Part shown: positions 43,117-57,375 of the stretch, in pieces
How positions within the stretch are numbered: position 1 is the stretch's first letter
Layout of the letters: each line of letters starts with the position of its first letter
From: Thelonectria olida
Lineage: Eukaryota > Ascomycota > Sordariomycetes > Hypocreales > Nectriaceae
Assembly (NCBI GenBank): GCA_020736575.1
Contig: JAGPYM010000017.1
Span: forward strand, 434,001-498,000
Length of the DNA: 64,000 nucleotides
Direction of reading: 5' to 3'
The notes under the pieces: model-generated
Told to the model about the DNA's origin: nothing
Database searches by the model: none
The model's input: the letters and a program-made list of their open reading frames with translations, nothing else
Program-made: the position numbers and the translations under genes

Positions 43117-46100
43117 ATGGCATCTTCAGCCACGGCCTCCAACATTGTCCTCGAGTCACTGCCAACTCCATCCCGACATCCGACTCCTCCACGTGAGACG
43201 AATTCAGAAGCCCGCGCCTCTCGCAGATCCGTCCTCGCTCGCAGCCCCCTCGACCCCCGACTGCAGCAGCTCTCCACCCCCCCAAACCCGAGTTCTCCCA
43301 TCTCGACAAGTGCAACCAATACTCCCTCCGCCTCGAAACGGATGAGAAAAAAGGTCGAGTGGTCCGCCCATACTGAGTACAAAGAACCACCGCGATACCT
43401 AGAGCCAAATAAACCCTACAAGGCATCTCCGCTGTCGGCCACCCGATCTGCTTCGAAACCCATCAAGGGCATCCTCAAACCGTCGTCCTCCCCGAACCCA
43501 CTTGCTGCGTCTCTACATGGCGGCCTCGATCCCTTGTCAGACCAAATCAATATTTCCGAGATGCTGGACTCGACGATCAAGCAGCTTGCTGGCTCGGACC
43601 GGGACTTGCGCCTCGATGCCTACATGATGCTCGCTCGTGCCCTAAAGGCCTCGAACAATTTGCCTGACCGGGTTGCCCTGCAAGACAAGATGAGCCTGTT
43701 CATGCAGTTTATCCAGCGTGATGTCAAGGCTAAGACCGAGGCCGGATCCCCCGATTTCTCCCTCATCAACCATGCCTTGAACCTCCTTACCACCTTCCTG
43801 CACTTCCAGGCAATCGCTTCCACCCTCACTTCCGAATTTGGAGTCTTCATAATCGATCACTGCATCCGGTCCTTGGAAGACCCGAATGTCCCCAAAGACC
43901 TCGTGCGTCACTTGATGCAGGTGGTTGCCTTCCAATCCTTCTCGCCCAAAGTCATGACTTTGGATCGAGTTGGTCGACTTGTAACTTCGTTGCATAAGAT
44001 CGAGGATCGGATGACGGGCAAGAGCATCGTCATGGGTCGCATCCAGATATATAAGCGGCTCATCAGGCAAACCCGAAATCATATGGCTATTCATACGGAT
44101 TGGATGATGGACATGTTCACTGATATGCTGAGCACTATCAGAGATATTCGCGCCCAGGCCATCGGCTTGGCCACTGATGGTGGCTTCTCGCTCCGAAATG
44201 AGAAGCAAATCCTGCGCAAGGCAGCCGACATCTTTCAAGCCGTGGATGGTGATCAAACATACATTGAGTTCTATATCAAGAAACTGGAGGCCATGATCAA
44301 GGATAGACAATGCCAATCCGCTGTTCCACAGATCTGGAGTGCCGTCATTCTCTATCTCCGCTGTCCACTTGATCGGTGGCAACACTGGATACCCTGGCTG
44401 AACTTGGCTCAATCTGCCTTCAACACACCTGACTTGCAGACGAAACAAGAAGCCAACTATGCTTGGAATCGCTTGGTTTACCTCTCTCTAGTTGATGTCA
44501 AAGGGTCTCCGAAAAATATGAGTTTGTTAGTTCAGCCTCTCATGAGCCAGCTACGACGAAAGGTGAGCAGTGAAGAGGTTGTAAAACAGCGAAGGGCAGT
44601 CTTTGGCGGCATCTGCAACGTCTATTATTACGCCTTTCGCCCGAGTCCCGACAACACTTCGATCGACAAAGGCTGGGACTTCTTACTCCAACCCGTCATC
44701 GCCCAACTCATCAACCTTGACGGAAAGCCTGAATCCCATACCGATTCACTGGTCCAGGCATCTCGCATTCTAGCTGGTCTTTTGGATGTGTCAACACCAA
44801 GGAGTTGGAGGGAGGATCGTGTCAGAGATATGCCCTTGGTTACCCCGGAAGATCTCCCAAGTATCGACGCGAAATGGACGAGACGAAATTGTGAGAAGGT
44901 CTTCCAACTGGTTGGCCCTATCCTAGAGAAGAAATTCACCGACTTGGCCAACAAAGAGAGCTTAACATACAGGCTCTGGCAGGCTTTGGCGGCGTCTATT
45001 GCAGCTGCCTCAGCCAAGGATATCAAGGTCTCCGATGACACTGCGAAATTCTTTGCTTGTACGTTTGGTCTCCTCTACAAGGTGTGGTCTCAAGGATCTT
45101 CTGAAGGCGATGGGTCGTTGAATCAGAAGTTCCTGCCAAGTATCCAGAATTATATCCAGCTCCTTATCAAGAGCCTTGGACTCCTTCCATTCACCGAAAA
45201 GAGACTATCCATGTCCACCAACAACACATTCGAACCCGCCGCAACACCATCTCATCGACCCGACCGAGTCGATAAGTCACAAGGAATTATTCAGACTCCT
45301 GTTTCTCACCTTTTCCTGATACTCTGTTCTATCCCCCTGGTGCAGCCGACGACGAAACTCTTTGCGAGTTCTTCCAATCTGTCTTTGAGCCATTCTTCAG
45401 TGAAAGGAGCAGCAAAGTTCGGATTGACCTTACACGTGAGATGCTTCGATTATTGCCTCGGGATGCTCTTTATCCTTACGGCCCATGGGTCTTGGCTGCG
45501 AGCAACATGCGATTACCTTTGGAGCAAATGATGTCTAGCCCGAGTCCACCTAGCAGTGAGAGGCTTCTGGGTCCCGAGTATCGAGAAGTTGTATCACTTT
45601 TGGAACGCGGTCTGGTGTCCCATCCAGACTTGCCCTCTCGATACTGGATTTCTCTTTTCAACCTCCTCTCGGACCATATTGTCAGGGAATGTGGTGATGC
45701 TGGCCGTGCCCTCGGACTCGTGGAACCTGTCTCAAAGATTATCCACGAAAATTTCTTCAACAAGTCCGACAAGTCCGATTCATTGGCTCTTACAGTAACG
45801 ACGATGCTCTTCAATGTCGCTAAACTGCCACGAGATCGCCAAGCGGTGGAAGCAGCCCGACGCCGATTGTGGGGCGCTCCTCCAGCCACCTCGAGAGCCT
45901 CATCTTTTGATCCATTCGATAATCTCTATAAGCTCCAAGAGCAAAGCATGAAGTTCTTGTACATTGATTCGGCAAAGTCGGACGAAGGCGAGATGGCATC
46001 ATTTCTTGAAGCCGTCACCAACTTTCTCATGGCGTCCTTCTCAGAAGCTGGGATTAAGGTGTTGTCCAAATTGCAGGATGGTCTCTGTCCCTGGATTCTG

Positions 46101-47793
46101 GACGAAAAAGCTCGGGTCAAACTGAGCGATCAGTCCCCCTTACCCTTCACTGTGAGTATCACTCTTCCACTGGTCCATCGTTCAAAACTAATAAGGGCCA
46201 GTTACGAGCCCTCTGGGATGCTGTATGCCATCAGCTGGTCTCACTCGGACGTCTCGAGAATAAGGATCTCGGCCTGATCGAGCCGCTTGTTTCAGCAGCA
46301 TTCAAGAGCAAGCATCGGTACATTGTCAACAAGATGGCTGAGACTTGGAATGCAATTTTTAAGGACGAAGAAAGCTTGGACTGCTCTGATAGCCTCAAAG
46401 CCATCATCATGGCTCTCCGTCCGAGAGTCGATGTGTCATTTCCTGGCATCGAGGAATCGAGCTGCGAGTTTGGTGCGCAAGCACAATCCTTCATTCACTC
46501 ACAAGACGATCTCAGCTTCATTGCCCTCTCATCAACCAAGTCATCCAGGAATGAAGTTGAGCATCCGATATCCTCCGCTCCATCTTTGCCCAAGTTAACA
46601 CCCAGGGGCCGTCCAACTCGGAAGCGCCGCCAGGACGCAACTCCAGAGGTGGCACTAGTCAAATCAACCAGGCGGACAAGTACTCCTCGCTTGCGGCACG
46701 ACAACTCTCAAATTCAGTTTGCACCGATTGCATCTTCCCCACCCACGGAAGAGTCTCAGCATCTCACAGAGAGGCAGATGGAAGTTCGACAACGACAGCG
46801 AGAGAACGCTAATATCTACCCGAGTATCAGGTCTAGCCCGAGAACTCGTTCTATGGCTGCTCTGGAAGAGAAGGCCGAGAAGCCGACCGAGGGAAACACG
46901 ACCCGCCATCAACAGTCGACACCTGAACCGCCTACTTCTTACGAAGAATTTATCAGCCTGACCCCAACTCCTCGACGGGGACAGATGTTGCAAATGGAGG
47001 ACTACGCTGATCCCCCCTCATCACCGCCAGTGCCCAGGCCCAACCCACTCCTGGCCGAGATACAGACAAAATCGAGAGCTAAGAACTCTTTGGAAAGCTG
47101 GGAGTTCTCATCGCCTCCTGGAACGCCATCAACCGGTCGCCAACAGAAGGCCAATGCGAAGTTCCCTCGAGCTACCCCTTCAGGACGAGTCACTCGACGA
47201 GCTCGCCGTAGTAGAAAGGCCAAGTCTAAATCTCCAATGGATGAGGAAGTCATTCCTTCGAGCATCGTTGAGCCTGAAGAAGGCCCCGCTGATGTCGAAA
47301 ATGTCGAAGCCCCTACTTTCAATGAGCAGGAATCGAATACACCTGGTGAGATGGCGCCAGAGCCTCCATCAACACCTCGCCAAAACCTGCCTGTCGACAA
47401 CAAGGTTCAAGACACGCCAAGGTCTGCGGACGAAGAGTTCGTGGATGCTAGAAGCAGCCCCGAGGAGCCATCGTATGAATCACGTGTCGAGGACGAGAAG
47501 TCGGCTGACGAGGAGGTCCGAGATTCCTCGTTTGAGCTTAGCGAAATTGATGAGAGCGGCATGATGCGACTCGTCGTTGAGCTCGAGTCAAGGACCTGCA
47601 ATTTGCCTCTGCTAAAAGGCTCAGTTTCACCACAAAAGGGCGCAATTTCGCCGCAGAAAGCTCGATGTGTTACGGTCCAATCATCGTCGCCGGAAAAGAT
47701 GAAGAAACAAAAGGGGCGGAAGAAGCGATCAAAATCACCCGGAATTCCATCTACACCAGCGCAGCCCGAGTTGGAGTTCTCTCAGAACCAGGA

Positions 47794-47824
<31 letters not shown>

Positions 47825-48490
47825 CAGAGTCAGGGTAAAAAGAGGAAGCGGGCTTCTATGGTACCCGAGCGCCGAAGCAAGAGGAGGCGATCCGGTGCCA
47901 CCAGCCCGGAACAAGACGAAGTTACCGAGAAGGAGCCAGAACCTATTCCTGTTGAGGAGACCAACTCGCCAGGTCCTACCACGCGGCGCTCTTCGAGACG
48001 CACTGCGGGAGTCAAGGGCAAGAGGCTGTCAGGAAAGGTCATTCAGAGCCCTACGGTTGAGTCACCCAAACAAGCAGAGCCAGAGAAGGAGACATCGCCT
48101 GATGCAGTGGAAGAACGCGATGGAGGAGACACGGACGAGGAGCTCATGTCCCAACTCATGACAGAGTCCGAGGCGGCCTCAGAGAGCCATCCCCAAGAAG
48201 ACATGGAGCCCGAGACAGGACACCCTGCTTCTGATGACTCGATGGACCTCGTCGTTGCTGAAGAAGAGGAACCCCTTGTCCAGCAATCCCAGGAGAATCA
48301 AGAGACGCCCCGCATCGGAGATGCAGAGAGTGAGGAGGGCAAGACCAACTCACTTATGGACATGTTACGCGGTGGCCTGAACGAGCTGCGTGGAGCTGCC
48401 CTATCGCGTGACGAGGTGTACCAATTGGAGGACATGTTGATGGACATGAAGCGAGAGCTCTTCGAGGCCGAGAGGAGAGGAAGAAGGTGA
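43117..48490 (+). CDS. rif1: Rif1, replication-timing and telomere factor, with an apparent one-base frameshift
   Basis: Rif1 recruits protein phosphatase 1 to chromatin to delay origin firing and acts at telomeres and breaks. Coding parts are 43117-46151 and 46202-48490 (50-nt intron), about 1774 residues. PP1 docking motifs are visible near the N-terminus: KKVEW (78-82, RVxF type) and GILK (118-121, SILK type). Then follows the long helical-repeat Rif1 N-terminal domain (for example DRDLRLDAYMMLARALKASNN, SFSPKVMTLDRVGRLVTSLHKIEDRM, LGPEYREVVSLLERGL). The C-terminal 700 residues are disordered, with SP/TP sites, basic clusters and a (QS)n run. The frame moves by one base inside the C5 run at 45333-45337. 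Before it the protein reads TPVSHLFLILCSIP, and after it PGAADDETLCEFFQSVFEPFF continues at once in another frame with no room for an intron. This is a sequencing error or a real mutation; the gene is otherwise intact. Confidence 0.9.
47795..47830 (+). repeat. Hexanucleotide repeat (CAGAGC)n coding (Gln-Ser)n in Rif1
   Basis: Six near-identical units in the disordered tail. Such tracts change length by slippage. Confidence 0.85.
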
Positions 48491-51400
48491 GAGGGTGTCT
48501 TCGGGATGCATTTTACGGCGTCGGATAATGGCATTTTGTTTTTCTCGGAGACAGACCGAGCCGAAAGCACTTGGCTAGCTGTCTTAGCTTTGACTATAAC
48601 GTCTGATGATGAAGCTACTCTGCTACATGCACATACCCATACAAAACTACATAGACTCAATCAATACCACAAGGCACAAAAGACGACACACCCCACCTAC
48701 AAATTTATGGGATGAATTGATCATGGCGCTGCTGACAAAGTATGGGGTAATTAGACGCGAGTAAGTGAATCCGGGGAAGTCAGGGACCAGTCGGCCGCCT
48801 GTTCCTCAAGGAGGCAAACAAACCATTGCCATTTCCCCCAGACTTTTTGGGACTCTGATCTGGAACCTTGTGTTTTGGTTCTACGGGAGTCTGAAAGGGG
48901 AAGCTCGGTGATGTTTCGATGGTGTGTGTGCTGCGAAGTTGGGGAAAACAACATCGCACGCACGCACGCATGCACGGCTGGGCTGCATGCTTACTGCTCT
49001 CGGGCCGTCTTCATGGGGCAATTTCTTGCGGAGGATCGTCAAAAGCGAAAATGAAAGGGCAAAAAAGCAGAGAGCGGCCTGCAGCCAACACGCCGAGACA
49101 AAAAGTCTGGAGGTCGGTTTGCCCGAAAGAGGAAAGCCGAATGACTGACCCTCGGTGGAGCCGTTTAAGTCAGGCGAAATCTAAACCCCGGGCGGACCCC
49201 GGAAACGGTGAATATGTGTGTGAGGTCACTGGAGTGAGGTAAGATGGGGTGGCAAGCGAGAGTAGTTGCCGCTCCGGTAGTTCGCTGACCATGTGTTAGT
49301 TATCTCCTTTCTTGTTGCCCCCGAAGTCGGACAGTTAGTTGTAGAGGCTATGCTTCCTCAGAGGACGCTTCATTGACCTTCATATCTGGATTAGACGTAG
49401 GCACCCTCCACCGTTCCTTTAGAAAATGCAAGGCGGCAAAGAATTAAACTCAATGGCTCCATTTCTCTCCACTCTAATGTACTTCGTCGTCCTGTGGGAT
49501 GTTGGTGTTGTTTGCAGCACAGGCCCCATAACTGCATGTCGGCATGTGCTTTGTGCAGCGGGAGAACACATAGAAAGAGAGAATCCTGGTGTGAGCTGAC
49601 AGGGAGATTCGGATCACCACCATCAGGGTTTAGCTGCTGCTTTTGCTGTTGCCTGGAAAACAATGGGTCCGAGCCATGGTCATGGCTACCTTCATGAGTA
49701 GCGAGTATCTCGGAAATAACTGTCTTTTTCTTCGTTGTTCGTTGTCTTTCTTGCTGTGCTCAGATCGTCTTCATAAGCTGCGTCTGGAGTTGTCATACTC
49801 CGTCAAGTAAGCAAGTAGATCGGAATCTGAGAAACCTATAGGGCTGGAGACAGATGGAAGCAACTCGAGGTCCATTTTCCATGGTATTTCCAACAACTCT
49901 CAGTTCAGCCGTACACATAAATACCAGAACGCAAAGACGTACCTCGGTCATGTTGACCCGAGACACTCACGACAGAATAGCCGAAAGGGGAAGCGATATG
50001 CGGCCAAGAAACCAACAGGGGCAAACAAAGTCGGGAAGCTCAGAACGTCGATTGATTAATGCCTCGAGGCGAGTTCATTAAAAGCTCGACAGCTTCTGAA
50101 GAAGCATTGTGGTGTGATAGGAAGGGATCTGAGATATGAAACTTTTCAGCCTGGTGAGGAATTCTCTCTTGCACATTCTCCCGCCTTGTTGAATGAATAG
50201 GCAAAAGAACCTTCAAATGCGACGAGGAAGCGTAGTGACAAGAACTAGGGAGATTCCTGACGGTCCTCCAGAGGCCAAGTATCGAAGACTTGACAACCAT
50301 GCCACTCCCGCAGTGGTTTCATGTGCTGGGCCCAAGGCCGAAGGATTTCCGGACCCATGCCGCACTCGACACGGCACTTGGGCATGCTGAATTAGTGCGC
50401 CACTGCACGTGTTTGTTTCGTTCGGTACCTTGTGGCCCGTCATAAGTTTTCCATTGAAGGCAATCCGAGTGACTGTCGAATTCTCGCCGTCTTGATTTCG
50501 TCTTCTTGCCGTTAGAATAAAATCCAAGGAGGAAAGCCTAACTTAATCCGCTCGGGCGTACTCATCTGGCCAACCCGAGCCTATCTCAATCGGCCCGCTC
50601 CAGCTTCTCCTGACGTCACATCTCCATGGCAGTTCCATAGCTTTAAAATTCTGCAAGCGCCAGAGACGGTCGAATCATCTCAATGGCCCTAACCGTCGTG
50701 ATACAGTATCCGAAGCGGGACGTTGATTACGGTGTCACGGTTGTCCGTCGTCAAGCGCTCATAATTCGTCCAAGCTGGTCCGTTCTTGCAGGAGGTTTGG
50801 TGGACCAGCAGGGAATGCACAAAAGAAACCCACTCGAAAAGAACTCGCAAAGCGGCATGTTTGTTGGTGTCCACCAGACATGCTCCCTGGCAGGAAAACC
50901 TCGATAACACGGCTAATAGCGCAGTCATGGCACGTTTTAAACCGTCAGGCGAGGTCTCTGAGTGGACCTTACTGGCCCAGCCAACGAGGGTCTTGATAAG
51001 TATCTCCGTTCGCGACGTGCCACTTAGACGGCAAGAGGGTCCAAAGTGGACGGAAGGATAAAAACGTGATAAATGAACGGCACAAGGACGGCGAAGGCGT
51101 GGGTCGCTGGGGCGTCATTGTGCAGGAGCAAGAGAAATGGTCTCATGTCAATGGACCGCTTCGTTGTTGACAAGGTGCAATGGGATATCTTGGCTTCTAG
51201 ACTCGGGCAAAATAACAGAAGTCGTTTGGATTCAGGTGTAAGTAAGTGCGAGTGGAAGCGGTTATTGTCAGCGAGGGTTCGGCCGATGGCGGCGCACACA
51301 TATGAGACGGAGGCGTTGCACTCACCATCCATTCCGAGATACTGTATGCGTACGAATACTCGGTTCGAAAAGAACAGGTCCGGGAACCGCAGGCCACCCC

Positions 51401-52765
51401 CTTGGTTCTGGGGAGGCGGAGATTGTCCGCACCAGTCTGCAGATGCATGTGTATCTTGTCAATGCTCCCGCATATCACCTCAGAGGGAGTTTTGACGTTT
51501 GGTTGATCTGTATCTCAGATGGTTCTTTTTGGGGCCAATGGGTGGATGATGGTATGTATATAAGGCTTGCAAAGTTGAAGTTCTGCTCTGTTGTCGTTAT
51601 TTCGTGTTGGACAGCCAAGCTGCCTACTGCAGAGCCTCATGCTTGGCCGATTCTCACCGGCATCAGCATCGATCGGAACAGCGCCATGGCGCCAGCCACA
51701 GCTCGTCGTCCCGCCTTGTCCTGGCTGCCTGGCTAAGGCGAACATGGATCTGATGGCGTCGAGAGTCTTGGTCTTTTTTTTTTTTTTTTTTTTTTTTTTT
51801 GCAAGTGCCCGTATCACGTAGAGCCCATTCCTTCCTGAGGCTTCCGTGAAGGCTTCCGTGAGAGCCTTTGCAACCAAGCTTGTAAGGGAAGGTGCAAACC
51901 GGCCGAGGACTGCGTCCTTTGACAGCGGATGGATTTTCACCAACGCATGATACTCTGTCCGGATGCCTCTTCGCGAATGTAGCGCGCCAAGGATACAGAG
52001 ACTTGGCCCAACACGAAAGAGCCTGACTGACCCTCTCCCGAACAGGGTGCTTCCAAGATGCGACCCAAGACGTGAACCGGCGGCCAAACCACAGCGTTCG
52101 ATGTTGAATGGATGGAAAAAGAGACAGTGGATGGCGTCGCCCCGATTTTCATCCCCCGAGACCCTCCTCCACGCGCTTACCATGACGTCGCACTTCCCCA
52201 CGCTCGCTCCATCCCCGTCAAAAGGGCAACGCTGCGGAGGCGAGATGGCCTAATCCGCGGCTCGAGCGGTGGCCTCTGGCTGGACCTTTGCTGAACTCGT
52301 CGAGTTCACTTGCTGTTCGTGGAGGCGTGTATGTATCGAATTGCCATGGTGTTTCGCCTTTTCGTACATGTCTGGGTTCCTGACCCCAGCACCGCATACT
52401 CGGCCAATCTGAGCAACACCACTAGCACATTGCCTGAGGTATACCAGAATTGGGTCAACTCGTGCACACGTCGAGGCTGAGACGCCCAGGTCAAGGGTGC
52501 GCCTATCCACCAGAGACCGTGGACCCAGTCCGGCTTGACTCGCTTGGTCAAGTACCACAACGATCCTTTGATCCAGACACGACTGACAGCTTTTTGCTGT
52601 CTGCTACTTATATAGACCCGATGATCCCCATCCCGACCATGTTTTCAACCCGCATCTCCAGTTGTCTGTTATTCTTTCCATCTTTCCGTTTTGAACTTTG
52701 GGTGGGCTTGGTTTCACTTACACGGGGATACGCGAACAAAACACCAACCGTTAACGTTGCCCATC
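48491..52765. other. Gene-poor 4.3-kb stretch between rif1 and the sugar transporter
   Basis: No ORF with family features on either strand. It contains a T27 tract (51774-51800) and, at its right end, the transporter promoter and leader. I see no tRNA, transposase, reverse transcriptase or long terminal repeats. It may hold regulatory sequence or a non-coding RNA. Confidence 0.55.
51774..51800 (+). repeat. Poly-T tract, 27 nt
   Basis: Uninterrupted run of T. On the minus strand it gives a spurious poly-Lys ORF. It could be a nucleosome-depleting poly(dA:dT) element or the tail of an old retroposed copy, but no flanking duplication was seen. Confidence 0.85.
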
Positions 52766-54677
52766 ATGGCCAAGACATATCTTGGAATGAGAGGCAAGAA
52801 GCTCAACTATGCCATCAGTTTAGTTGCCGGTTGTGATTTCTTGCTCTTTGGTTACGGTGAGTTGTGCCTGATGCGTGGCTATCAGTTAACAATGCTAATA
52901 CAATGATTCCTAGACCAAGGTGTTATGGGCGGAATTCTGACCCTACCAGTCTTCTTGAATCAGTTCCCAGACATCAATGATTCCGAGGATTTACACATTA
53001 GTGCATCCCTTCGATCTCAGCGATCCTCCAACCAGGGTATCGCCATCGCCTCGTACAACCTCGGCTGCTTCATCGGCGCAATTATCACCATCTTTATCGG
53101 TAACCCTCTCGGTCGTCGTAGAATGATTTTCCTCGGCACCGCCATCATGGTTGTCGGTGCCGCTCTTCAAGCCTCTGCCTTTACTCTGGAACACTTCATT
53201 AGTATGTTGCGAGACTCGCTTCCCTCGTCTCATCCCCTTCCCCTTGTGTGCACCTGCTGACTCGACGCCTGCGAAAAAAGTCGGACGTATTATTACTGGC
53301 CTTGGAAACGGAGGCAATACTTCGACGATTCCGATGTGGCAGTCTGAAACGTGCTCCAGCCACTCCCGCGGCAAGCTCGTCATGATCGAGGGCGCCCTGA
53401 TCTCCTGCGGCATCATGATATCTTACTGGATCGATTTCGGCTTGGCTTATGCACCTGGCTCAGTTGCTTGGAGGTTCCCCTTGGCCTTTCAGATCTTCTT
53501 CTGCGTCTTTATTCTGGCCTTTGTCATGAGTTTGCCCGAGTCCCCCCGTTGGCTTATACTCAAGGGCCGCCATGAAGAAGCAAGGGATGTGATTGCCGCC
53601 ATCGCCGATAGAGACGACGAGCACGACAGATATGTGGAGAACGAGCTTGCCGCCATGGAGGAGAGTACGGCTGAGATGACCAAAGGCTCTTGGAGTGATT
53701 TGTTCTTGTGCAACAAGAACCGCAACTTGCACCGTACCCTTATTGCCTACACCAACCAGATGATGCAGCAAATTTGTATGTCTGACGAGTTCCTTGTCCA
53801 GAAGCCTGAGATCGTGACTGACTGTTTGCAGGTGGTATCAACCTTATTACTTATTACGCAGCCAAAATTTACAGTCAATTGGGAATGGGCTCTACCACAT
53901 CGCGTCTCCTTGCTGCTCTCAACGGTACCGAATACTTCATCGCCTCCTGGCCCGCTGTTTGGCTTGTCGAGCGCGTTGGTCGTCGCAAACTGATGCTGTT
54001 CGGCGCTGCTGGTCAGGCTGCGACTATGGCCATTTTGTGCGGAGTTGGGTCTCGTGAGAACAACAAAGCCTGCCAGATTGCTGGAGTCGTCTTTCTCTTC
54101 GTTTTCAACACATTCTTCGCCATCGGGTGGTTGGGCATGACCTGGCTGTACCCTGCTGAGATTACACCACTGCGTATTCGTGCGCCTGCTAACGCCCTTT
54201 CGACCTCATCCAACTGGATTTTCAACTTTATGGTATGTTCAAGGCTGGGATCGAAGTATCCAAGACAAGGAGCACCAATTAACCAACTTCTAGGTTGTCA
54301 TGATCACCCCGGTTGCTTTCACGAACATCGGAAGCTACACCTATCTTATTTTTGCAATCATTAACGCCCTCATGGTACCTGCTTGTTATCTATTCTATCC
54401 AGAAACTGCCTACAGAAGTCTCGAGGAAATGGATATCATCTTCCAAAAGGTCTCGGATCACAATGTCTCTGCTTGGAAGGCGGCCATGCTCGTGGTCAAG
54501 CAAGCCGAAATCGAGCCTCACCGCTATGGAAAGAACGGTGAACTACTTATTCCGATTGACGAGGCTGACGAGAAGGCGAACGTCGAGCATCGAAACGGAA
54601 ACTCGAGTGAAGGCAGTGCGCCCAACGCAGCCATGTTCACATCGACGGACGAGGAGAACCAGCGCCGCGAGAAGTAA
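52766..54677 (+). CDS. MFS sugar transporter (hexose/disaccharide:proton symporter family)
   Basis: Plasma-membrane sugar porter with twelve expected membrane helices. Exons 52766-52856, 52914-53201, 53281-53775, 53832-54232 and 54294-54677 give 552 residues. Family signatures appear in order: FGYDQGVMGGILT in helix 1, GNPLGRRRMIFLG after helix 2, GRIITGLGNGGNTSTIPMWQSE, PESPRWLILKGR before the central loop, GINLITYYAAKIYSQLG in helix 7, VERVGRRKLMLFG, YPAEITPLRIRAPANALSTSSNW and YPETAYRSLEEMD at the end. It ends in a hydrophilic tail of about 90 residues. The motifs place it in the sugar porter family; the substrate (glucose, xylose, other) cannot be told. It stands next to glucose-6-phosphate epimerase, which may be coincidence. 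Confidence 0.95.
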
Positions 54678-56620
<1,943 letters not shown>

Positions 56621-57375
56621 GGGTGCGCGTCAAAGGAGAGAGGGAGTAGGATATGATTGTGCTGTGAAGGGGTCACAGGACAGGGCAGGGCAGGGCAGTG
56701 AACCTGACACGAGACGAGGAAATATGCCCTGATAAGATGATGACATATCCTTAAAGAACTCGAGGCAACATGCCATGACTAGCGAAGCCAAATGAATGTT
56801 AAGAAAAAGGTTCAGAATCAACGTTATATCTTTGCATTCATGGAATAGAGCTGGGGTGAGGATAGAGAACGAAAGGAACACTCCTGGTAGAGACAGGTTG
56901 GAAAGCATCACCGAGTTCTCAGAGATATCCGTTTAGCTTTTTGAGCGAGAAAGTAGTCTTCAGGTCAAATATAACTATCTCACCACCCTCCAGGGGTCAC
57001 TCTGAAGTCCTATCCTCAACCAGCTCTTTCCCGCCTCTTCCACTCCTAAGGTCAAAAATCATCGACTGGTGTTGCGAGGGTGGTTCTCTCTCCATCCAAA
57101 CTCTCCACTCACGAATCCTTTTATTTCCAAAACATTTTGGGCTTGTCATGCAAGCCTCAGTAGGTATCTAGTCAACAACGTATTTCCGTTGGCTGCTTTC
57201 AAGTGACAGTCCAACGGCAATGCTCGTGTATCATCCGGTTGGGAGTGAGGGCAGGGCTGGCTTTTCTTTTTTCCTTTTTTTTTCTTCTTTTTTTTTTCTT
57301 CTTCCTTTAGCTCATCACTGCTTTGATACGTATATTGGTATCTGTAATGCTGATGCCTCAAATGTTCCAACCCCC
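56621..57375. other. Convergent intergenic region with a pyrimidine tract
   Basis: 3' UTRs of the epimerase and the DAHP synthase. A GGGCA tandem (about 56679-56698) and a 48-nt T-rich pyrimidine tract (57261-57308) are present. No gene seen. Confidence 0.6.
57261..57308 (+). repeat. T-rich pure pyrimidine tract
   Basis: 48 nt of only C and T, downstream of the DAHP synthase stop codon (purine-rich on the sense strand). Confidence 0.75.

Noticed and set aside
43642..44448. 268-codon minus-strand ORF
   Set aside because: Antisense shadow of rif1; the plus strand carries recognisable Rif1 repeats.
45241..45345. Intron as the cause of the rif1 frame change
   Set aside because: Candidate donors (45268, 45276, 45301) give the wrong phase or introns too short, and protein similarity continues on both sides without a gap.
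51515..52201. 228-codon minus-strand ORF with a poly-Lys run
   Set aside because: The Lys run is just the T27 tract read on the other strand; nothing else is protein-like.
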